DNA of 64,000 bases from Stenotrophomonas sp. WZN-1 (GCF_002192255.1 NZ_CP021768.1:2808001-2872000); one strand, 5' to 3'; shown: positions 22,017 through 33,040, counted from the first letter of the stretch. Made by a program: numbers and translations. The notes: generated by a model not told the origin, from the letters alone.

Positions 22017-22754
22017 TTACCAGCGCGGAGTCTTTGTCAGCGGCGGGGCCTGGTGCTGGCGGTCGTAGGCACGCAGCTCGTCACGGATGTGTGCGATGCG
22101 CTGGCGGCCCAGGGCGTTGCGGCTGTCATCCAGCACCACGCCATCCAGCAGTTCAGCCATGCGCTGCACCGTCGGCAGCATCTTCTCCCAGGCGTCCAGC
22201 GCGGTCAGCGGCGCCGGCAGGGTCAGGAAGAAGGCGATGGCCGGGGTTTCCATGGCACGGATGTTGGCCATGTCGAAGCTGCCCGGCTTCATGATGCTCG
22301 CCATCGAGAAGATCGGGCCGCGCTCGGGATGGCCTTCCACCAGACGGTGGAATACGTTCATGTGGCCGAACACCAGGCCGGTCTTCTCGGCCGCCACCAC
22401 GATGTCTTCGCCGCGCAGCTGCTCGCCGGCCCGGGCGGCCACGAACAGCGAAACGATCTTGTCGAAATCCTGGGTGGCGCGCTTGCCAAGATCGCTGGCG
22501 CCCGGGTCGGTTTCGCCCAGGCCGAGTTCGGCCTGCTCGCCTTCCGTGCCCATGCCCGGTTCGACGCGGCCATCGGCCACCGTGACGCCGTCTTCGCCCA
22601 GCACCGGCTCGCGGCGCTCGCCGCTGGTCGGTTCCGCGCTGTCCACGCGGCGCCCCTGGGGCTTCTTCTTCGGACGGCCAAACAGGAAGATCGCGGCGAT
22701 CAACAGCAGGCCGGCGGCCAGGATGCCGATGCGCAACAGTGCCGTGTCGGACAT
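22017..22754 (-). CDS. zipA: Cell division protein ZipA, 245 aa
   Basis: An N-terminal membrane anchor (ALLRIGILAAGLLLIAAIFLFG) is followed by a basic 'RPKKKPQGRR', a short acidic/Pro linker and the C-terminal FtsZ-binding domain ('SLFVAARAGEQLRGEDIVVAAEKTGLVFG'). ZipA tethers FtsZ to the inner membrane during septation. It is shorter than the E. coli protein (328 aa) because the linker is short. GGAGAA precedes the ATG. It is 46 bp downstream of smc and probably in its operon. Confidence 0.93.
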   Translation of the reverse strand: MSDTALLRIGILAAGLLLIAAIFLFGRPKKKPQGRRVDSAEPTSGERREPVLGEDGVTVADGRVEPGMGTEGEQAELGLGETDPGASDLGKRATQDFDKIVSLFVAARAGEQLRGEDIVVAAEKTGLVFGHMNVFHRLVEGHPERGPIFSMASIMKPGSFDMANIRAMETPAIAFFLTLPAPLTALDAWEKMLPTVQRMAELLDGVVLDDSRNALGRQRIAHIRDELRAYDRQHQAPPLTKTPRW

Positions 22755-22800
22755 TCGATAGGTTCTCCGGCTAGTTCATTCAGGTAACTAGGATGGCACG

Positions 22801-25800
22801 TCAGGCCGCGCCCGCCAATCGCGCGGCTTCTTCCAGGTCCACGCTGACCAGGCGGCTGACGCCCGGTTCGCGCATGGTCACGCCCGACAGCTGGTGCGCG
22901 GCTTCCATCGTCGCCTTGTTGTGGCTGACGAACAGGAACTGCACCTTTTCGCTCATTTCCTTGACCATGTTGGCCAGCCGGCCGACGTTGGCTTCGTCCA
23001 GCGGTGCGTCCACCTCGTCCAGCAGGCAGAACGGCGCGGGGTTCAGCTGGAAGATGGCGAACACCAGCGCCACCGCGGTCATCGCCTTCTCGCCGCCGGA
23101 CAGCAGCGAGATGCTGGACACGCGCTTGCCCGGCGGGCGCGCCATGATGGTCACACCGGTGTCGAGCAGGTCTTCACCGGTCAGTTCCAGGTAGGCGTGG
23201 CCGCCACCGAACAGGCGCGGGTACAGCGCCTGCACGCCGGCGTTGACGCGGTCGAAGGTGTCCTTGAAGCGGCCGCGGGTTTCGCGGTCGATCTTGCGGA
23301 TGGCATCCTCAAGGGTTTCCAGCGCCGTGGTCAGGTCCATGTGCTGCGAATCCAGGTAGTCCGAACGCTGCGAGGCCTCGCCGTACTCGTGGATGGCGGC
23401 CAGGTTGACCGGCTCCAGCCGGCGCATGCGGCCATCGATCTGGTGCACGGCCTGCTCCCAGTCGCCCAGGCGGGCGTCCTCGGGCAATGCGTTGAGCACG
23501 TCCTGCAGCACGAAACCGGCCTTCTCCACCGCGCCCTGCAGGGTGTCCGCGCTGAGCACCAGCGCCTGCTGGTCCAGCTTGCGCTGCGAAATACGTTCGC
23601 GCTGGGCCAGCGCCTGTTCGTCACGCTGGTGGCGGGTCTGCTCGTAATTGCGCAGCTCGGCGTCGATGCCGTCCAGCAACGTGCGCGCTTCGGTCAGCAC
23701 GCGATCCGCCCGCACGCGCTCCTCCAATGCATTCTGGTGCTCGGCCTGCAGCGATTCGACCGGCGAATCCCCTTCGTCCAGCTGTGAATGCAGTTCGCCC
23801 AGTCGCGAATCCAACTGCCCGCGCTGGGTACCCATGCGCTCCAACGCCTGGCTCAGTGAAGCCAGCTGCGCACGCTGCGATTCCAGGGTCAGGGCCAGCG
23901 AATGCGAGCGCTCACGCACCGCACGTGCAGCATCGCGTGCCAGGTCGCGCGCCTCGGTCAGCTGGCGGCGCTCGCCCTCCAGCCGCTGCCGGGTCGATTC
24001 CAGGTCACCCATGCTGCTGACCGCGTTCTCCAACCGCGAGCGCGCTTCACGCGCCTGCTCGTTGTTGGCTTCCAGCGTTTCCTGCAGCTGCTTCAGTTCG
24101 CCTTCGATGCGGTCGATGCGCGTGCGCGCCGCTTCCACCTTGCCCTGCTGGCCCTGCAACTGGCCCGCCAGTTCAGAGACCGCACGATGGGCCTGGTACA
24201 GCGCACGCTGCGCGTCTTCGCGCTGCTGCTCGGCGGCGTGCAGCTGCTCACGGAATCCACTCAGCTGCTCTTCCAGCTCGGCCTCGCGGTCCTGCAGCTG
24301 CTCGATCTGCTCACGCAGTTCATTGATCTCACGTTCGCGCAGCAGCGCGCCCTGCTGGGCTGCACCGGAGCGCGATACGCGCAGCCAACCCTGGCCCAGG
24401 CGCTCGCCGCTCTGGGTGATGATCGAATCGCCTTCCGGAAGGCTGCCCTGCAACGCCTTCGCTTCGGAAAGGTCCTTGGCTGCATGCAGGTGTGCCAGCA
24501 GGCGACGGATCGCTGCCGGGCCACGTACGCGGGCGGCCAGCGAGGTCGGCGCGACCTTCAGGTCCGCGCCATCGTTGGCGACCAGTGCAATGTGGCCCTC
24601 GCCGAGTTCGCCCAGCGCGTCGACCAGGCTGGCCGGGTCATCGACCAGTACACCTTCGATCAACTGGCCGAGCGCGCTTTCCACCGCATTTTCCCAGCCG
24701 GCATCGACGTCCAGGCGTTCGCCGACACGCGCCGCCGAATCCAGCCCGCGCGCCTTCAGCCAGGCCACGGCCGCACCCTGCTCCTGGCCCAGCGCGGCCT
24801 GCTGCAGGGTTTCCAGCGAGGCCAGGCGGCCACGCAGGCCGTTGGCCTGCTTGCGCAGTTCGGCCAGTTCGTTCTGGCCATTGCGCTGCTGTTCCTGCAC
24901 CGCCGCCACGCCCTGCTTGCGCAGTTCGACGTCTTCGCTCAATTCATCCAGCGCGGTCTTCTGCGTGTCGTGCTGCAGGTGCAGCTGCTCGAAGGCTTCC
25001 TCCAGCGCGTCCACGTCCAGCCCGGCGCGCTCGGCGGCCAGCGCTTCGCGACGCCGATCAGCGTCGAGGATCTGCTTGTCCAGGTAGTCCACGCGCGTAC
25101 GCTCGACATCGCCGGCGCGCGAGGCCTCCGAACTCTGCGAAGTGTGCTGTTCCCAGCGCTGCTGCCAGCTGGCCAGCCGGTCTTCGGCCTCGCGCAGGCT
25201 TTCCTGCTTGATCTCGTTTTCTTCCTGCAGCTCCTCCAGCTGCGGGGTGGCGGCCTCGACCGACTCGCGCAGCACCCTCAGCTTGGCCTCGTCGCCGCTG
25301 ATGTGCTGGCCCAGTTCGGCCAGTGCCTGGCGGGTCTCGTCACGCGCCTTGTGCAGGCGCTGCGACAGCTCGCGCTGGTGCTGGATCTGCTGTTCCAGGC
25401 GCGCCAGCGTGCTGCCGACCTGGTAGACCGCAGCCTGCGCGGTGTTGAGCGCATCGGCGGCCTCTTCACGTCGAACGCGCGAGGTCTCGATGCGGGCCTC
25501 GGCGTCACGCTGGTCGGCGATCAGCTGCTGCAGCTTGGTCTCTTCCTGCGACAGCCCTTCGCGCAGCTTGGACAGGCGACCGTCCAACCCGCGGAACTCC
25601 AGGGCCTTCCACTCGGCATCCTTGACCCGGCGCTCTTCCTGCAGCGCCTGGTACTGCTCGGCCTGCTTGGCCTGGCGCTTGAGGTGTTCGAGCTGCTTGC
25701 TGATCTCGTCGCGCAGGTCGCCCAGCCGGTCCAGGTTCTCGCGGGTGTGGCGGATACGGGTCTCGGTCTCCTTGCGGCGCTCCTTGTACTTGGAGATGCC

Positions 25801-26304
25801 GGCTGCCTCTTCCAGGTACACGCGCAGGTCTTCCGGGCGCGCCTCGATGATCTGGCTGATCATGCCCTGCTCGATGATCGAGTAGCTGCGCGGGCCCAGG
25901 CCGGTGCCGAGGAACAGGTCGGTGATGTCGCGGCGGCGGCACTTGGTGCCGTTGAGGTAATAGTTGCTGGTGCCGTCGCGGCTGACCGTGCGCTTGACCG
26001 AGATTTCGTTGAACGAGGCGTACTCGCCCGAGATCGTGTGGTCGGAGTTGTCGAAGATCAGCTCGACGGTGGCCTGCGAGACCGGCTTGCGGGCATTGGA
26101 ACCGGAGAAGATCACGTCGGTCAGCGAGTCGCCGCGCAGGCGGCTGGCCGAGCTCTCGCCCATGACCCAGCGCACGGCGTCGATGATGTTCGACTTGCCG
26201 CAGCCATTGGGCCCCACCACGCCGGTCATGTTGGTCGGCAGGTGCAGGGTGGTCGGATCGACGAACGACTTGAAGCCGGACAGCTTGATCGTGGAAAGAC
26301 GCAT
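22801..26304 (-). CDS. smc: Chromosome segregation ATPase SMC, 1167 aa
   Basis: Walker A 'GPNGCGKSN' (31-39) lies near the N-terminus. Two long coiled coils flank a hinge ('GVLVDDPASLVDALGELGEGHIALV'). The ABC signature 'LLSGGEKAMTA' and Walker B 'PFCLLDEVDAPLDE' are at the C-terminus. This is the full-length SMC layout. SMC forms a ring with ScpA/ScpB that organises and segregates chromosomes. The Shine-Dalgarno sequence is weak. Confidence 0.97.
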   Translation of the reverse strand: MRLSTIKLSGFKSFVDPTTLHLPTNMTGVVGPNGCGKSNIIDAVRWVMGESSASRLRGDSLTDVIFSGSNARKPVSQATVELIFDNSDHTISGEYASFNEISVKRTVSRDGTSNYYLNGTKCRRRDITDLFLGTGLGPRSYSIIEQGMISQIIEARPEDLRVYLEEAAGISKYKERRKETETRIRHTRENLDRLGDLRDEISKQLEHLKRQAKQAEQYQALQEERRVKDAEWKALEFRGLDGRLSKLREGLSQEETKLQQLIADQRDAEARIETSRVRREEAADALNTAQAAVYQVGSTLARLEQQIQHQRELSQRLHKARDETRQALAELGQHISGDEAKLRVLRESVEAATPQLEELQEENEIKQESLREAEDRLASWQQRWEQHTSQSSEASRAGDVERTRVDYLDKQILDADRRREALAAERAGLDVDALEEAFEQLHLQHDTQKTALDELSEDVELRKQGVAAVQEQQRNGQNELAELRKQANGLRGRLASLETLQQAALGQEQGAAVAWLKARGLDSAARVGERLDVDAGWENAVESALGQLIEGVLVDDPASLVDALGELGEGHIALVANDGADLKVAPTSLAARVRGPAAIRRLLAHLHAAKDLSEAKALQGSLPEGDSIITQSGERLGQGWLRVSRSGAAQQGALLREREINELREQIEQLQDREAELEEQLSGFREQLHAAEQQREDAQRALYQAHRAVSELAGQLQGQQGKVEAARTRIDRIEGELKQLQETLEANNEQAREARSRLENAVSSMGDLESTRQRLEGERRQLTEARDLARDAARAVRERSHSLALTLESQRAQLASLSQALERMGTQRGQLDSRLGELHSQLDEGDSPVESLQAEHQNALEERVRADRVLTEARTLLDGIDAELRNYEQTRHQRDEQALAQRERISQRKLDQQALVLSADTLQGAVEKAGFVLQDVLNALPEDARLGDWEQAVHQIDGRMRRLEPVNLAAIHEYGEASQRSDYLDSQHMDLTTALETLEDAIRKIDRETRGRFKDTFDRVNAGVQALYPRLFGGGHAYLELTGEDLLDTGVTIMARPPGKRVSSISLLSGGEKAMTAVALVFAIFQLNPAPFCLLDEVDAPLDEANVGRLANMVKEMSEKVQFLFVSHNKATMEAAHQLSGVTMREPGVSRLVSVDLEEAARLAGAA

Positions 26305-26496
26305 AGGGGTTCCGGACTGGGGCCGGCAAGCGGCCTGCGTTTACCCTCCAAGCCATTGATCCTGTTGGGATCGATGCCCGTGGAACGGGTGTGACGCCCT
26401 GAGTATACCGATGTGGCCGTGTTCTACGAATGGGCGTGGAACATTGTCCAGCCCCACCCCGCCGGCCGGCCGTGGCCCGATGCCACGAAACGGAGC

Positions 26497-26532
26497 CATA
26501 AAACAAAACGGGCACCCTTGCGGGCGCCCGTT
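26497..26532 (-). terminator. Rho-independent terminator of the rpsF-rpsR-rplI operon
   Basis: Arms ACGGGCGCCC and GGGTGCCCGT (minus strand, one mismatch) surround a GCAA loop. They are followed on the minus strand by TTTTGTTTTA. It sits about 30 bp after the rplI stop. Confidence 0.88.
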
Positions 26533-26563
26533 CTGCGGTGATTCCAGGCCTTGCGGCGTGGGA

Positions 26564-27013
26564 TCAGGCTTCGGCGACGACGACGACCTTGACGGTGGTC
26601 TCGACGTCGGCGTGCAGGTGGACCAGCACGTCGTATTCGCCGATGTTGCGGAAGGCGCCTTCGCCCAGGATGACTTCGCTCTTGCTGACCGGCAGGCCGG
26701 CAGCGGTGAAGGCATCGGCGATTTCGCGGGCGCCGACCGAGCCGTACAGCTTGCCTTCGGTCGAAGCGTTGGCCGGGATGGTCACGCTCGCGCCGTCCAG
26801 CTTGGCCTTGCGGGCGTCAGCGTCGGCGTGGATGGCCTGGGCCTTGGCTTCGTATTCGGCGCGCTTGGCTTCGAACTCGGCCTTGTTGCTCTCGGTGGCC
26901 GGAACGGCCTTGCCCTGCGGCACGAGGAAGTTACGGCCGTAGCCCGGCTTCACGTCGACCAGGTCGCCCAGGTTGCCGAGGTTGGTGACTTTCTGCAGGA
27001 GGATCAGCTGCAT
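26564..27013 (-). CDS. rplI: 50S ribosomal protein L9, 149 aa
   Basis: '[20 protein letters not shown]' and '[17 protein letters not shown]' are the conserved N-terminal 23S-binding domain. A long helix and the C-terminal domain follow ('[21 protein letters not shown]'). Length matches the family. Last gene of rpsF-rpsR-rplI, followed by a strong terminator. Confidence 0.98.
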   Translation of the reverse strand: MQLILLQKVTNLGNLGDLVDVKPGYGRNFLVPQGKAVPATESNKAEFEAKRAEYEAKAQAIHADADARKAKLDGASVTIPANASTEGKLYGSVGAREIADAFTAAGLPVSKSEVILGEGAFRNIGEYDVLVHLHADVETTVKVVVVAEA

Positions 27014-27118
27014 GGTATTGCTCCAGATGAGTTATTCGTTAGCGAGGCGATGCCCCGCAACAAAGGCTGTCCGAATAGCTGGCACAGCGGGGGCGGCGCC
27101 GGGCCGCCCCGCCGGGCA

Positions 27119-27349
27119 TCAGACGTCGTGGTTGTCGGTGTACGGGATCAGGGCCAGGAAGCGAGCGCGCTTGACAGCGGTCGCCAGCTGGCGCTGGTAC
27201 TTCGACTTGGTACCGGTGACGCGGCTCGGCACGATCTTGCCGTTCTCGGTCAGGTACTGGCGCAGGGTGTTGAGATCCTTGTAGTCGATCTCCTTCACAC
27301 CTTCAGCCGTGAACTTGCAGAACTTGCGGCGACGGAAGAACTTGGACAT
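27119..27349 (-). CDS. rpsR: 30S ribosomal protein S18, 76 aa
   Basis: Family-typical '[24 protein letters not shown]' start and '[20 protein letters not shown]' core, at the normal length. S18 binds the 30S platform as a heterodimer with S6, encoded 11 bp upstream. There is no priB or ssb gene between them, unlike in E. coli. Confidence 0.98.
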   Translation of the reverse strand: MSKFFRRRKFCKFTAEGVKEIDYKDLNTLRQYLTENGKIVPSRVTGTKSKYQRQLATAVKRARFLALIPYTDNHDV

Positions 27350-27360
27350 GGGAAGGCTCC

Positions 27361-27798
27361 TTAGGCGGCGGAAGCGGCGTCGTCGCCGGCTTCGTTGTCA
27401 GCGGTGGTGGTGGACTCGCCTTCTTCGTCGTCACGACGACGGCGCTCACCGCGCTCCGGCTTGTCACCCTTCTCGTCCTTGCTCTTCATGATCAGCGACT
27501 GCTCGGTGTCAGCCTCGTCACGCTTGATGACCAGATTGCGCAGCACGGCGTCGTTGAAGCGGAAGCTTTCGGTCAGTTCGTTCAGAACGGCCTGGTCGGC
27601 TTCGATGTTCATCAGCACGTAGTGGGCCTTCACCAGGTTCTGGATCGGGTACGCCAGCTGGCGGCGGCCCCAGTCTTCCAGACGGTGGATGGTGCCGTTG
27701 CCGTTCTCGACCAGCGACTTGTAGCGCTCGATCATGGCCGGGACCTGCTCGCTCTGGTCCGGGTGGACCATGAACACGATTTCGTAATGACGACTCAT
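27361..27798 (-). CDS. rpsF: 30S ribosomal protein S6, 145 aa
   Basis: '[26 protein letters not shown]' and '[22 protein letters not shown]' are diagnostic. After the globular domain (about residue 100) comes a charged, disordered tail ('[17 protein letters not shown]' and on). It is first in the operon; the leader carries a hairpin fitting the S6:S18 autoregulatory motif. Confidence 0.98.
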   Translation of the reverse strand: MSRHYEIVFMVHPDQSEQVPAMIERYKSLVENGNGTIHRLEDWGRRQLAYPIQNLVKAHYVLMNIEADQAVLNELTESFRFNDAVLRNLVIKRDEADTEQSLIMKSKDEKGDKPERGERRRRDDEEGESTTTADNEAGDDAASAA

Positions 27799-27812
27799 GT
27801 TTTTTCTACCTT

Positions 27813-27842
27813 TCGGATGTGGCCTTGCGGCCGGACAGCCCC
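27813..27842 (-). promoter_or_regulatory. Probable S6:S18-binding leader hairpin before rpsF
   Basis: The minus strand reads GGCTGT-CCG-GCC-GCAA-GGC-C-ACATCC: an outer stem (GG.TGT/ACA.CC), an asymmetric internal loop with CCG on the 5' side, an inner GCC/GGC stem and a GCAA tetraloop, about 20 nt before the start codon. A CCG internal loop upstream of rpsF is the hallmark of the leader through which the S6:S18 heterodimer represses its own operon. The outer stem has one mismatch, so the call is moderate. Confidence 0.55.
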
Positions 27843-27958
27843 CCGCCGTTGAGACCGCGGTGGGGCAAGGATTCCCGCCAGGAAGGCAGGAAGCCGCGCA
27901 TTATGGCGCAGATGGGGTGGCCGGGCAACCGGCAGGCCACAGGGCAACCTGAACCGGG

Positions 27959-28501
27959 CTACCCCAGATCCACATGAAGGCGGTGCTGGCCGCATTCCAG
28001 GCACTGGAACAGGCAGCCAATCATCTCCCCGTCCCGGCTCAGGTGTTCCAGCACCCAGTCGGCGTCGCGCGGGTTGACCTCAACCACGTCGGGCCGGACC
28101 TCGTCGAGGATGGGCTGGAGGTCCTCGCTACCGGCGTCGCCGAGGAAGGCGCAGGGCCGTTCGCAATGGCTCAACCAGACCGATTGCTGCCAGGACGAGT
28201 AGCCCGGGGTGCGCTCGCAGATCTCCAGCAGCAGCTCACGGGCGATGGTCGGCGGCGGATCGGCCGGATCCGGGGATACCCCCTCGATATCGCTCCAGCC
28301 GGTGAATTCCCCCTCGTAACTGGCCGCTGCCCTGCCATCGGCGATACACCAGGGGCACAGGTAATCGGGACGCAGAGGCGTGTAGAACGGCCCCCGGTAA
28401 CGAAGCGTCCGCGGTTGCCCGCAGCAGTCACAGACCCCGTCGACCTCGTCGAAGGAGAGGGCGTAGGCGTTGGGGTGATAGATAAAAGCCGGTCGTTCCA
28501 T
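27959..28501 (-). CDS. CbrC family protein (UPF0167), 180 aa
   Basis: Start at MERPAFIYHPNAYAL. The N-terminal third has two CxxC-type pairs, 'GVCDCCGQPRTLRYRGPFY' and 'YLCPWCIADGRAA', and 'CLECGQHRLHVD' stands at the C-terminus. Together these match the CbrC/UPF0167 family, which probably binds zinc. E. coli CbrC is linked to colicin E2 tolerance through CreBC, but the biochemistry is unknown. No operon partner is evident. Confidence 0.85.
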   Translation of the reverse strand: MERPAFIYHPNAYALSFDEVDGVCDCCGQPRTLRYRGPFYTPLRPDYLCPWCIADGRAAASYEGEFTGWSDIEGVSPDPADPPPTIARELLLEICERTPGYSSWQQSVWLSHCERPCAFLGDAGSEDLQPILDEVRPDVVEVNPRDADWVLEHLSRDGEMIGCLFQCLECGQHRLHVDLG

Positions 28502-28526
28502 CCGTGGGATCCCTGCCGAGCCCAGC

Positions 28527-28546
28527 GTGCCGACCAAGGTCGGCAC
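28527..28546. repeat. SMAG-like palindrome (degenerate head)
   Basis: GTGCCGACC-AA-GGTCGGCAC, followed by CTGC where CTAC (GTAG on the other strand) would be expected. It lies between the CbrC and IscA-like genes. Confidence 0.5.
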
Positions 28547-28595
28547 CTGCCAGAGCACGCCTTGTCAGCGCAGGGCCACGCCCGGTGGCCGGCCC

Positions 28596-28934
28596 TCAGG
28601 CCTTGTCGGCGTCGGTGGTGAAGCTTTCGCCGCAGCCACACTCGGCGGTGGCGTTCGGGTTGCTGAACGTGAACGTCTCGCTCAGGCCGTGCTTGCCGAA
28701 GTCGATCACGGTGCCGTCCACCAGCGCCAGGCTCTTGGCATCGACGTAGATCTTCACGCCGTCCTGGTCGAACACGGTATCGCCCTCGCGCTCGTCGCGG
28801 GCCAGGTCGGTCACGTGACCCCAGCCGGAGCAGCCGGTCTTGGTCACGCCGAAACGCAGGCCCAGCGCGCCGGGGGTCTGGGCGACAAAGCGCTGCACGC
28901 GCTCGAAGGCAATGGGGGTCAGGCTGACGGCCAT
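28596..28934 (-). CDS. HesB/IscA-family iron-sulfur assembly protein, 112 aa
   Basis: Start at MAVSLTPIAFERV with CTGGAG upstream. The three conserved cysteines are present: 'VTKTGCSGWGH' and the C-terminal 'ECGCGESF' (CxC). This family transfers Fe-S clusters or iron to apoproteins. It stands alone, away from an isc or suf operon, and is divergent from asnS. It is closer to IscA than to ErpA by the C-terminal sequence, but I do not assign a gene name. Confidence 0.9.
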   Translation of the reverse strand: MAVSLTPIAFERVQRFVAQTPGALGLRFGVTKTGCSGWGHVTDLARDEREGDTVFDQDGVKIYVDAKSLALVDGTVIDFGKHGLSETFTFSNPNATAECGCGESFTTDADKA

Positions 28935-29062
28935 GGGGTTACTCCAGAGGTACGTGGACATTATAAGGAGCCGTTGCCACGAAAAATGCCTCGCAAGCAG
29001 AACGCTGCAACCGGTAAACTCCCGTGTTCACAGATCGAGTCGATCAGCAGAGGATTCAAGTC

Positions 29063-30457
<1,395 letters not shown>

Positions 30458-30487
30458 GCCCCACACGACCACGGAGGTACCGCTCCC

Positions 30488-30787
30488 ATGACCCTGTTCT
30501 TCGCCCTCTGTTTCGTCGGCGTTGCAGTGGCCGGGTTCAGTGCCTTCGTGATCTTCTGGCCGCTGACCCTGGTGCACGTGCGCGACCGCCATCCGGCGCT
30601 CGCCGAGCGCTTCGGCAGCGGCGCCTTCCTCAAGCCCGATGCCCTGGCCTGGCTGTTGCGCCGCGACTATCGCCAGCAGCCGGACCGCTCACTGTCCGGG
30701 CTGGCGACGCCGGCCTGGGTATCGCTGCTGACCCTGCTGGCCGGACTGGGCATGGCCGCCCTGCTCTGGCTGGCCTCGCTCTGGTAA
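30488..30787 (+). CDS. Small two-helix membrane protein, 99 aa
   Basis: Hydrophobic helices at about residues 3-25 (LFFALCFVGVAVAGFSAFVIFW) and 78-98 flank a charged soluble loop rich in Arg. ACGGAGGTACC precedes the ATG, a strong ribosome site. It is 30 bp after asnS and 7 bp ahead of the next small gene, so probably co-transcribed with both. No family recognised; function unknown. Confidence 0.8.
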   Translation: MTLFFALCFVGVAVAGFSAFVIFWPLTLVHVRDRHPALAERFGSGAFLKPDALAWLLRRDYRQQPDRSLSGLATPAWVSLLTLLAGLGMAALLWLASLW

Positions 30788-30794
30788 CACATCC

Positions 30795-31109
30795 ATGAAT
30801 GACATCTCCGCCTCGCGCGACAGCTGGTGGCTGGCCAGCCTCGGCAACACCCTGATCTGGGCGCGCCTGCGCGTGCGCCCGGCCGGCACCGCCGAGGTGC
30901 TCGACAGCGATGGCAACACGCTGAGCTATGACAGCGAAGACACCGCCCGTTCGCAGCTGTTCGACGCCGAGTTCGTCGAGTACGACGGCCTGGACGAGGA
31001 AGACGCACTGGTGCGCGGTTTCAGCCTGCACGAAGTACAGCCGCCGCAGGCCGACAGTGACGAGGGCCTGCGCGGCCGCATGATCCAGTCGCTGGGCGGG
31101 CGCGCCTGA
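30795..31109 (+). CDS. Conserved hypothetical protein, 104 aa
   Basis: A small acidic soluble protein with 'SWWLASLGNTLIWARLRVRPAGTAEVLDSDGNTLSYDSED'. The N-terminus suggests beta strands; no signal or membrane segment. Tightly packed between the membrane protein and the PaiB-like gene (7-bp gaps), so it belongs to the same transcription unit. Unknown function. Confidence 0.78.
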   Translation: MNDISASRDSWWLASLGNTLIWARLRVRPAGTAEVLDSDGNTLSYDSEDTARSQLFDAEFVEYDGLDEEDALVRGFSLHEVQPPQADSDEGLRGRMIQSLGGRA

Positions 31110-31116
31110 CCCTCGC

Positions 31117-31758
31117 ATGTTCACCCCGCGCGCCTTCGCCGAGACCGACCTGCTCTGGCTGGACCGCCTGCTGGCGCGCGACTCGTTCGTTACCGTGCTC
31201 ACGCCCGGCAGCGATGGCCTGCCGGAACTGACCCGGATGCCGGTACTGTACCGGCGTGACGGCGACCAGATCGAACTGCGCGGCCACTGGGCCCGCGCCA
31301 ATCCGCAGTCGCGCCACAGCGGCGCGGCCAAGGTGCTGGTCGACGGCCCCCACGGTTACGTCTCGGCCAGCTGGTATCCGGACAAGGAGCCCGCCGCGCG
31401 GGTGCCGACCTGGAACTACGCTGCTGCCGAGCTGCGTGGCCAGCTGCAGACCTTCGACGATACCGATGCACTGGCCGAACTGGTCGGCGCGATCAGCGAC
31501 CGATTCGAAGCGAGCGTAGGCCAGGCCTGGCAGTTCGATGCTTCGCGCGCCGAACATGGTCCGGAGCTGCGCGCCATCGTCGGTTTCCGCTTCCAGGTCG
31601 AACAGGTGCAGCTGAAGCTGAAACTCAGCCAGAACCACCCGGAAGCCAACCAGCAGGCGGTGATCGCCGCACTGGAAGCGCTGGACACGCCCTCCTCCCA
31701 GGAACTGGCGCAGTGGATGCGCTGGCACCGCGACCCGGCCGCCCTGCAGGGCGACTGA
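31117..31758 (+). CDS. PaiB-like FMN-binding protein, 213 aa
   Basis: The N-terminus 'MFTPRAFAETD..LDRLLARDSFVTVLT' and the core 'GPHGYVSASWYPDKEPAARVPTWNYAAAELRG' match the PaiB family. These proteins have a flavin-reductase-like split-barrel fold and were first described as negative regulators of sporulation and protease genes in Bacillus. Here an enzymatic or redox role is at least as likely. It follows the 104-aa gene by 7 bp. Confidence 0.88.
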   Translation: MFTPRAFAETDLLWLDRLLARDSFVTVLTPGSDGLPELTRMPVLYRRDGDQIELRGHWARANPQSRHSGAAKVLVDGPHGYVSASWYPDKEPAARVPTWNYAAAELRGQLQTFDDTDALAELVGAISDRFEASVGQAWQFDASRAEHGPELRAIVGFRFQVEQVQLKLKLSQNHPEANQQAVIAALEALDTPSSQELAQWMRWHRDPAALQGD

Positions 31759-31830
31759 ACACCACAGATTCCCGCGACGCCGCAGCCGGACGGCTGCGGC
31801 GAGCCCCCACCCGACGCCAGGGACCCGTAC

Positions 31831-32493
31831 ATGAAAGACATCCACAAGCTGCTGCAGAACAACCGCGACTGGGCCGACCGCATCGAAAAGGAAGATCCGG
31901 ATTTCTTCCACCAGTTGGCCAAGCAGCAGCACCCGGAATACCTGTGGATCGGCTGTTCCGATTCGCGCGTGCCGGCCAACCAGATCATCGGCATGGCCCC
32001 GGGTGAAGTGTTCGTGCACCGCAACGTGGCCAACGTGGTCGCGCACACCGACCTGAACTGCCTGAGCGTGGTGCAGTACGCGGTGGACCAGCTGAAGGTG
32101 AAGCACATCCTGATCGTCGGCCACTACGGCTGCGGCGGCGTGCACGCCTGCCTGCACAACACCCGCGTCGGCCTGGCCGACAACTGGCTGCGCCACGTCG
32201 GTGACGTGATGCAGAAGCACACCGGCATCCTCGATGCGATCGAGACCGATGAGCTCAAGCACGCACGCCTGTGCGAACTGAACGTGATCGAGCAGGTCGC
32301 CAACCTGTGCCGCTCGACCATCGTGCAGGACGCCTGGGCCCGCGGCCAGAAGCTGATGGTGCATGGCTGGGTCTACAGCCTGAAGGACGGACGCGTGCGC
32401 GAGATGGGCATCGACGTCGGTTCGCAGGAAGAGCTGCAGCCTGCCTATGAAAAAGCCCTGTCCTACGTCCCGCGCAAGGGCAAGCGCGACTGA
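31831..32493 (+). CDS. can: Beta-class carbonic anhydrase, 220 aa
   Basis: Zinc ligands and catalytic dyad are visible: '[15 protein letters not shown]' (Cys, Asp-Arg) and 'VGHYGCGGV' (His, Cys). Further family motifs are '[14 protein letters not shown]' and '[15 protein letters not shown]'. It interconverts CO2 and bicarbonate in the cytoplasm. The size fits the Can-type enzymes of E. coli. It lies 10 bp ahead of 3-hydroxyanthranilate dioxygenase. Confidence 0.95.
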   Translation: MKDIHKLLQNNRDWADRIEKEDPDFFHQLAKQQHPEYLWIGCSDSRVPANQIIGMAPGEVFVHRNVANVVAHTDLNCLSVVQYAVDQLKVKHILIVGHYGCGGVHACLHNTRVGLADNWLRHVGDVMQKHTGILDAIETDELKHARLCELNVIEQVANLCRSTIVQDAWARGQKLMVHGWVYSLKDGRVREMGIDVGSQEELQPAYEKALSYVPRKGKRD

Positions 32494-32503
32494 TTCCTTA
32501 CGG

Positions 32504-33034
32504 ATGACCACCATGCTCGCTTCGCCGATCAACCTGCACGCCTGGATCGAAGAGAACCGCCACCTGCTGAAGCCACCGGTGGGCAACAAGATGATCGACA
32601 ACGGCGATTTCATCGTGATGGTGGTCGGCGGGCCGAATTCGCGCACCGACTACCACTACGACGAAGGTCCGGAATGGTTCTACCAGCTCGAAGGCGAGAT
32701 GGTGCTGAAGGTGCAGGAAGACGGCGCGGTGCGCGACATTCCGATCCGCGCTGGCGAGATCTTCCTGCTGCCGGCAAAGATTCCGCACTCGCCGCGGCGC
32801 CCGCCCGGCGGCATTGGCCTGGTGGTCGAGCGCAAGCGCCTGCCGCACGAGATGGACGGCGTGATCTGGCATTGCGAACGCTGCAACCACAAGCTGCACG
32901 AAGAATTCTTCCCGCTGCAGAACATTGAAACCGACCTGCCCAAGGTGTTCGCGCATTACCACGCCAGTCTGGAACTGCGTACCTGCAGCCAATGCGGGCA
33001 CGTGGACCCGCTGCCGGCGCCTGCGGCGGGCTGA
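32504..33034 (+). CDS. nbaC: 3-hydroxyanthranilate 3,4-dioxygenase, 176 aa
   Basis: A cupin with iron ligands in '[19 protein letters not shown]' (His, Glu) and '[11 protein letters not shown]' (His). The C-terminal rubredoxin-like Cys4 site of bacterial enzymes is present ('HCERCNHK', '[10 protein letters not shown]'). It opens 3-hydroxyanthranilate to the precursor of quinolinate, so it feeds NAD synthesis from tryptophan. The ATG at 32513 is an alternative start 3 codons later. kynU and kmo follow after a SMAG pair. Confidence 0.94.
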   Translation: MTTMLASPINLHAWIEENRHLLKPPVGNKMIDNGDFIVMVVGGPNSRTDYHYDEGPEWFYQLEGEMVLKVQEDGAVRDIPIRAGEIFLLPAKIPHSPRRPPGGIGLVVERKRLPHEMDGVIWHCERCNHKLHEEFFPLQNIETDLPKVFAHYHASLELRTCSQCGHVDPLPAPAAG

Positions 33035-33040
33035 ACCGTC

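Noticed and set aside
23902..26394. 830-codon frame antisense to smc
   Set aside because: The coiled-coil codon pattern of smc on the other strand generates long Leu/Gln/Ala-rich shadow frames.
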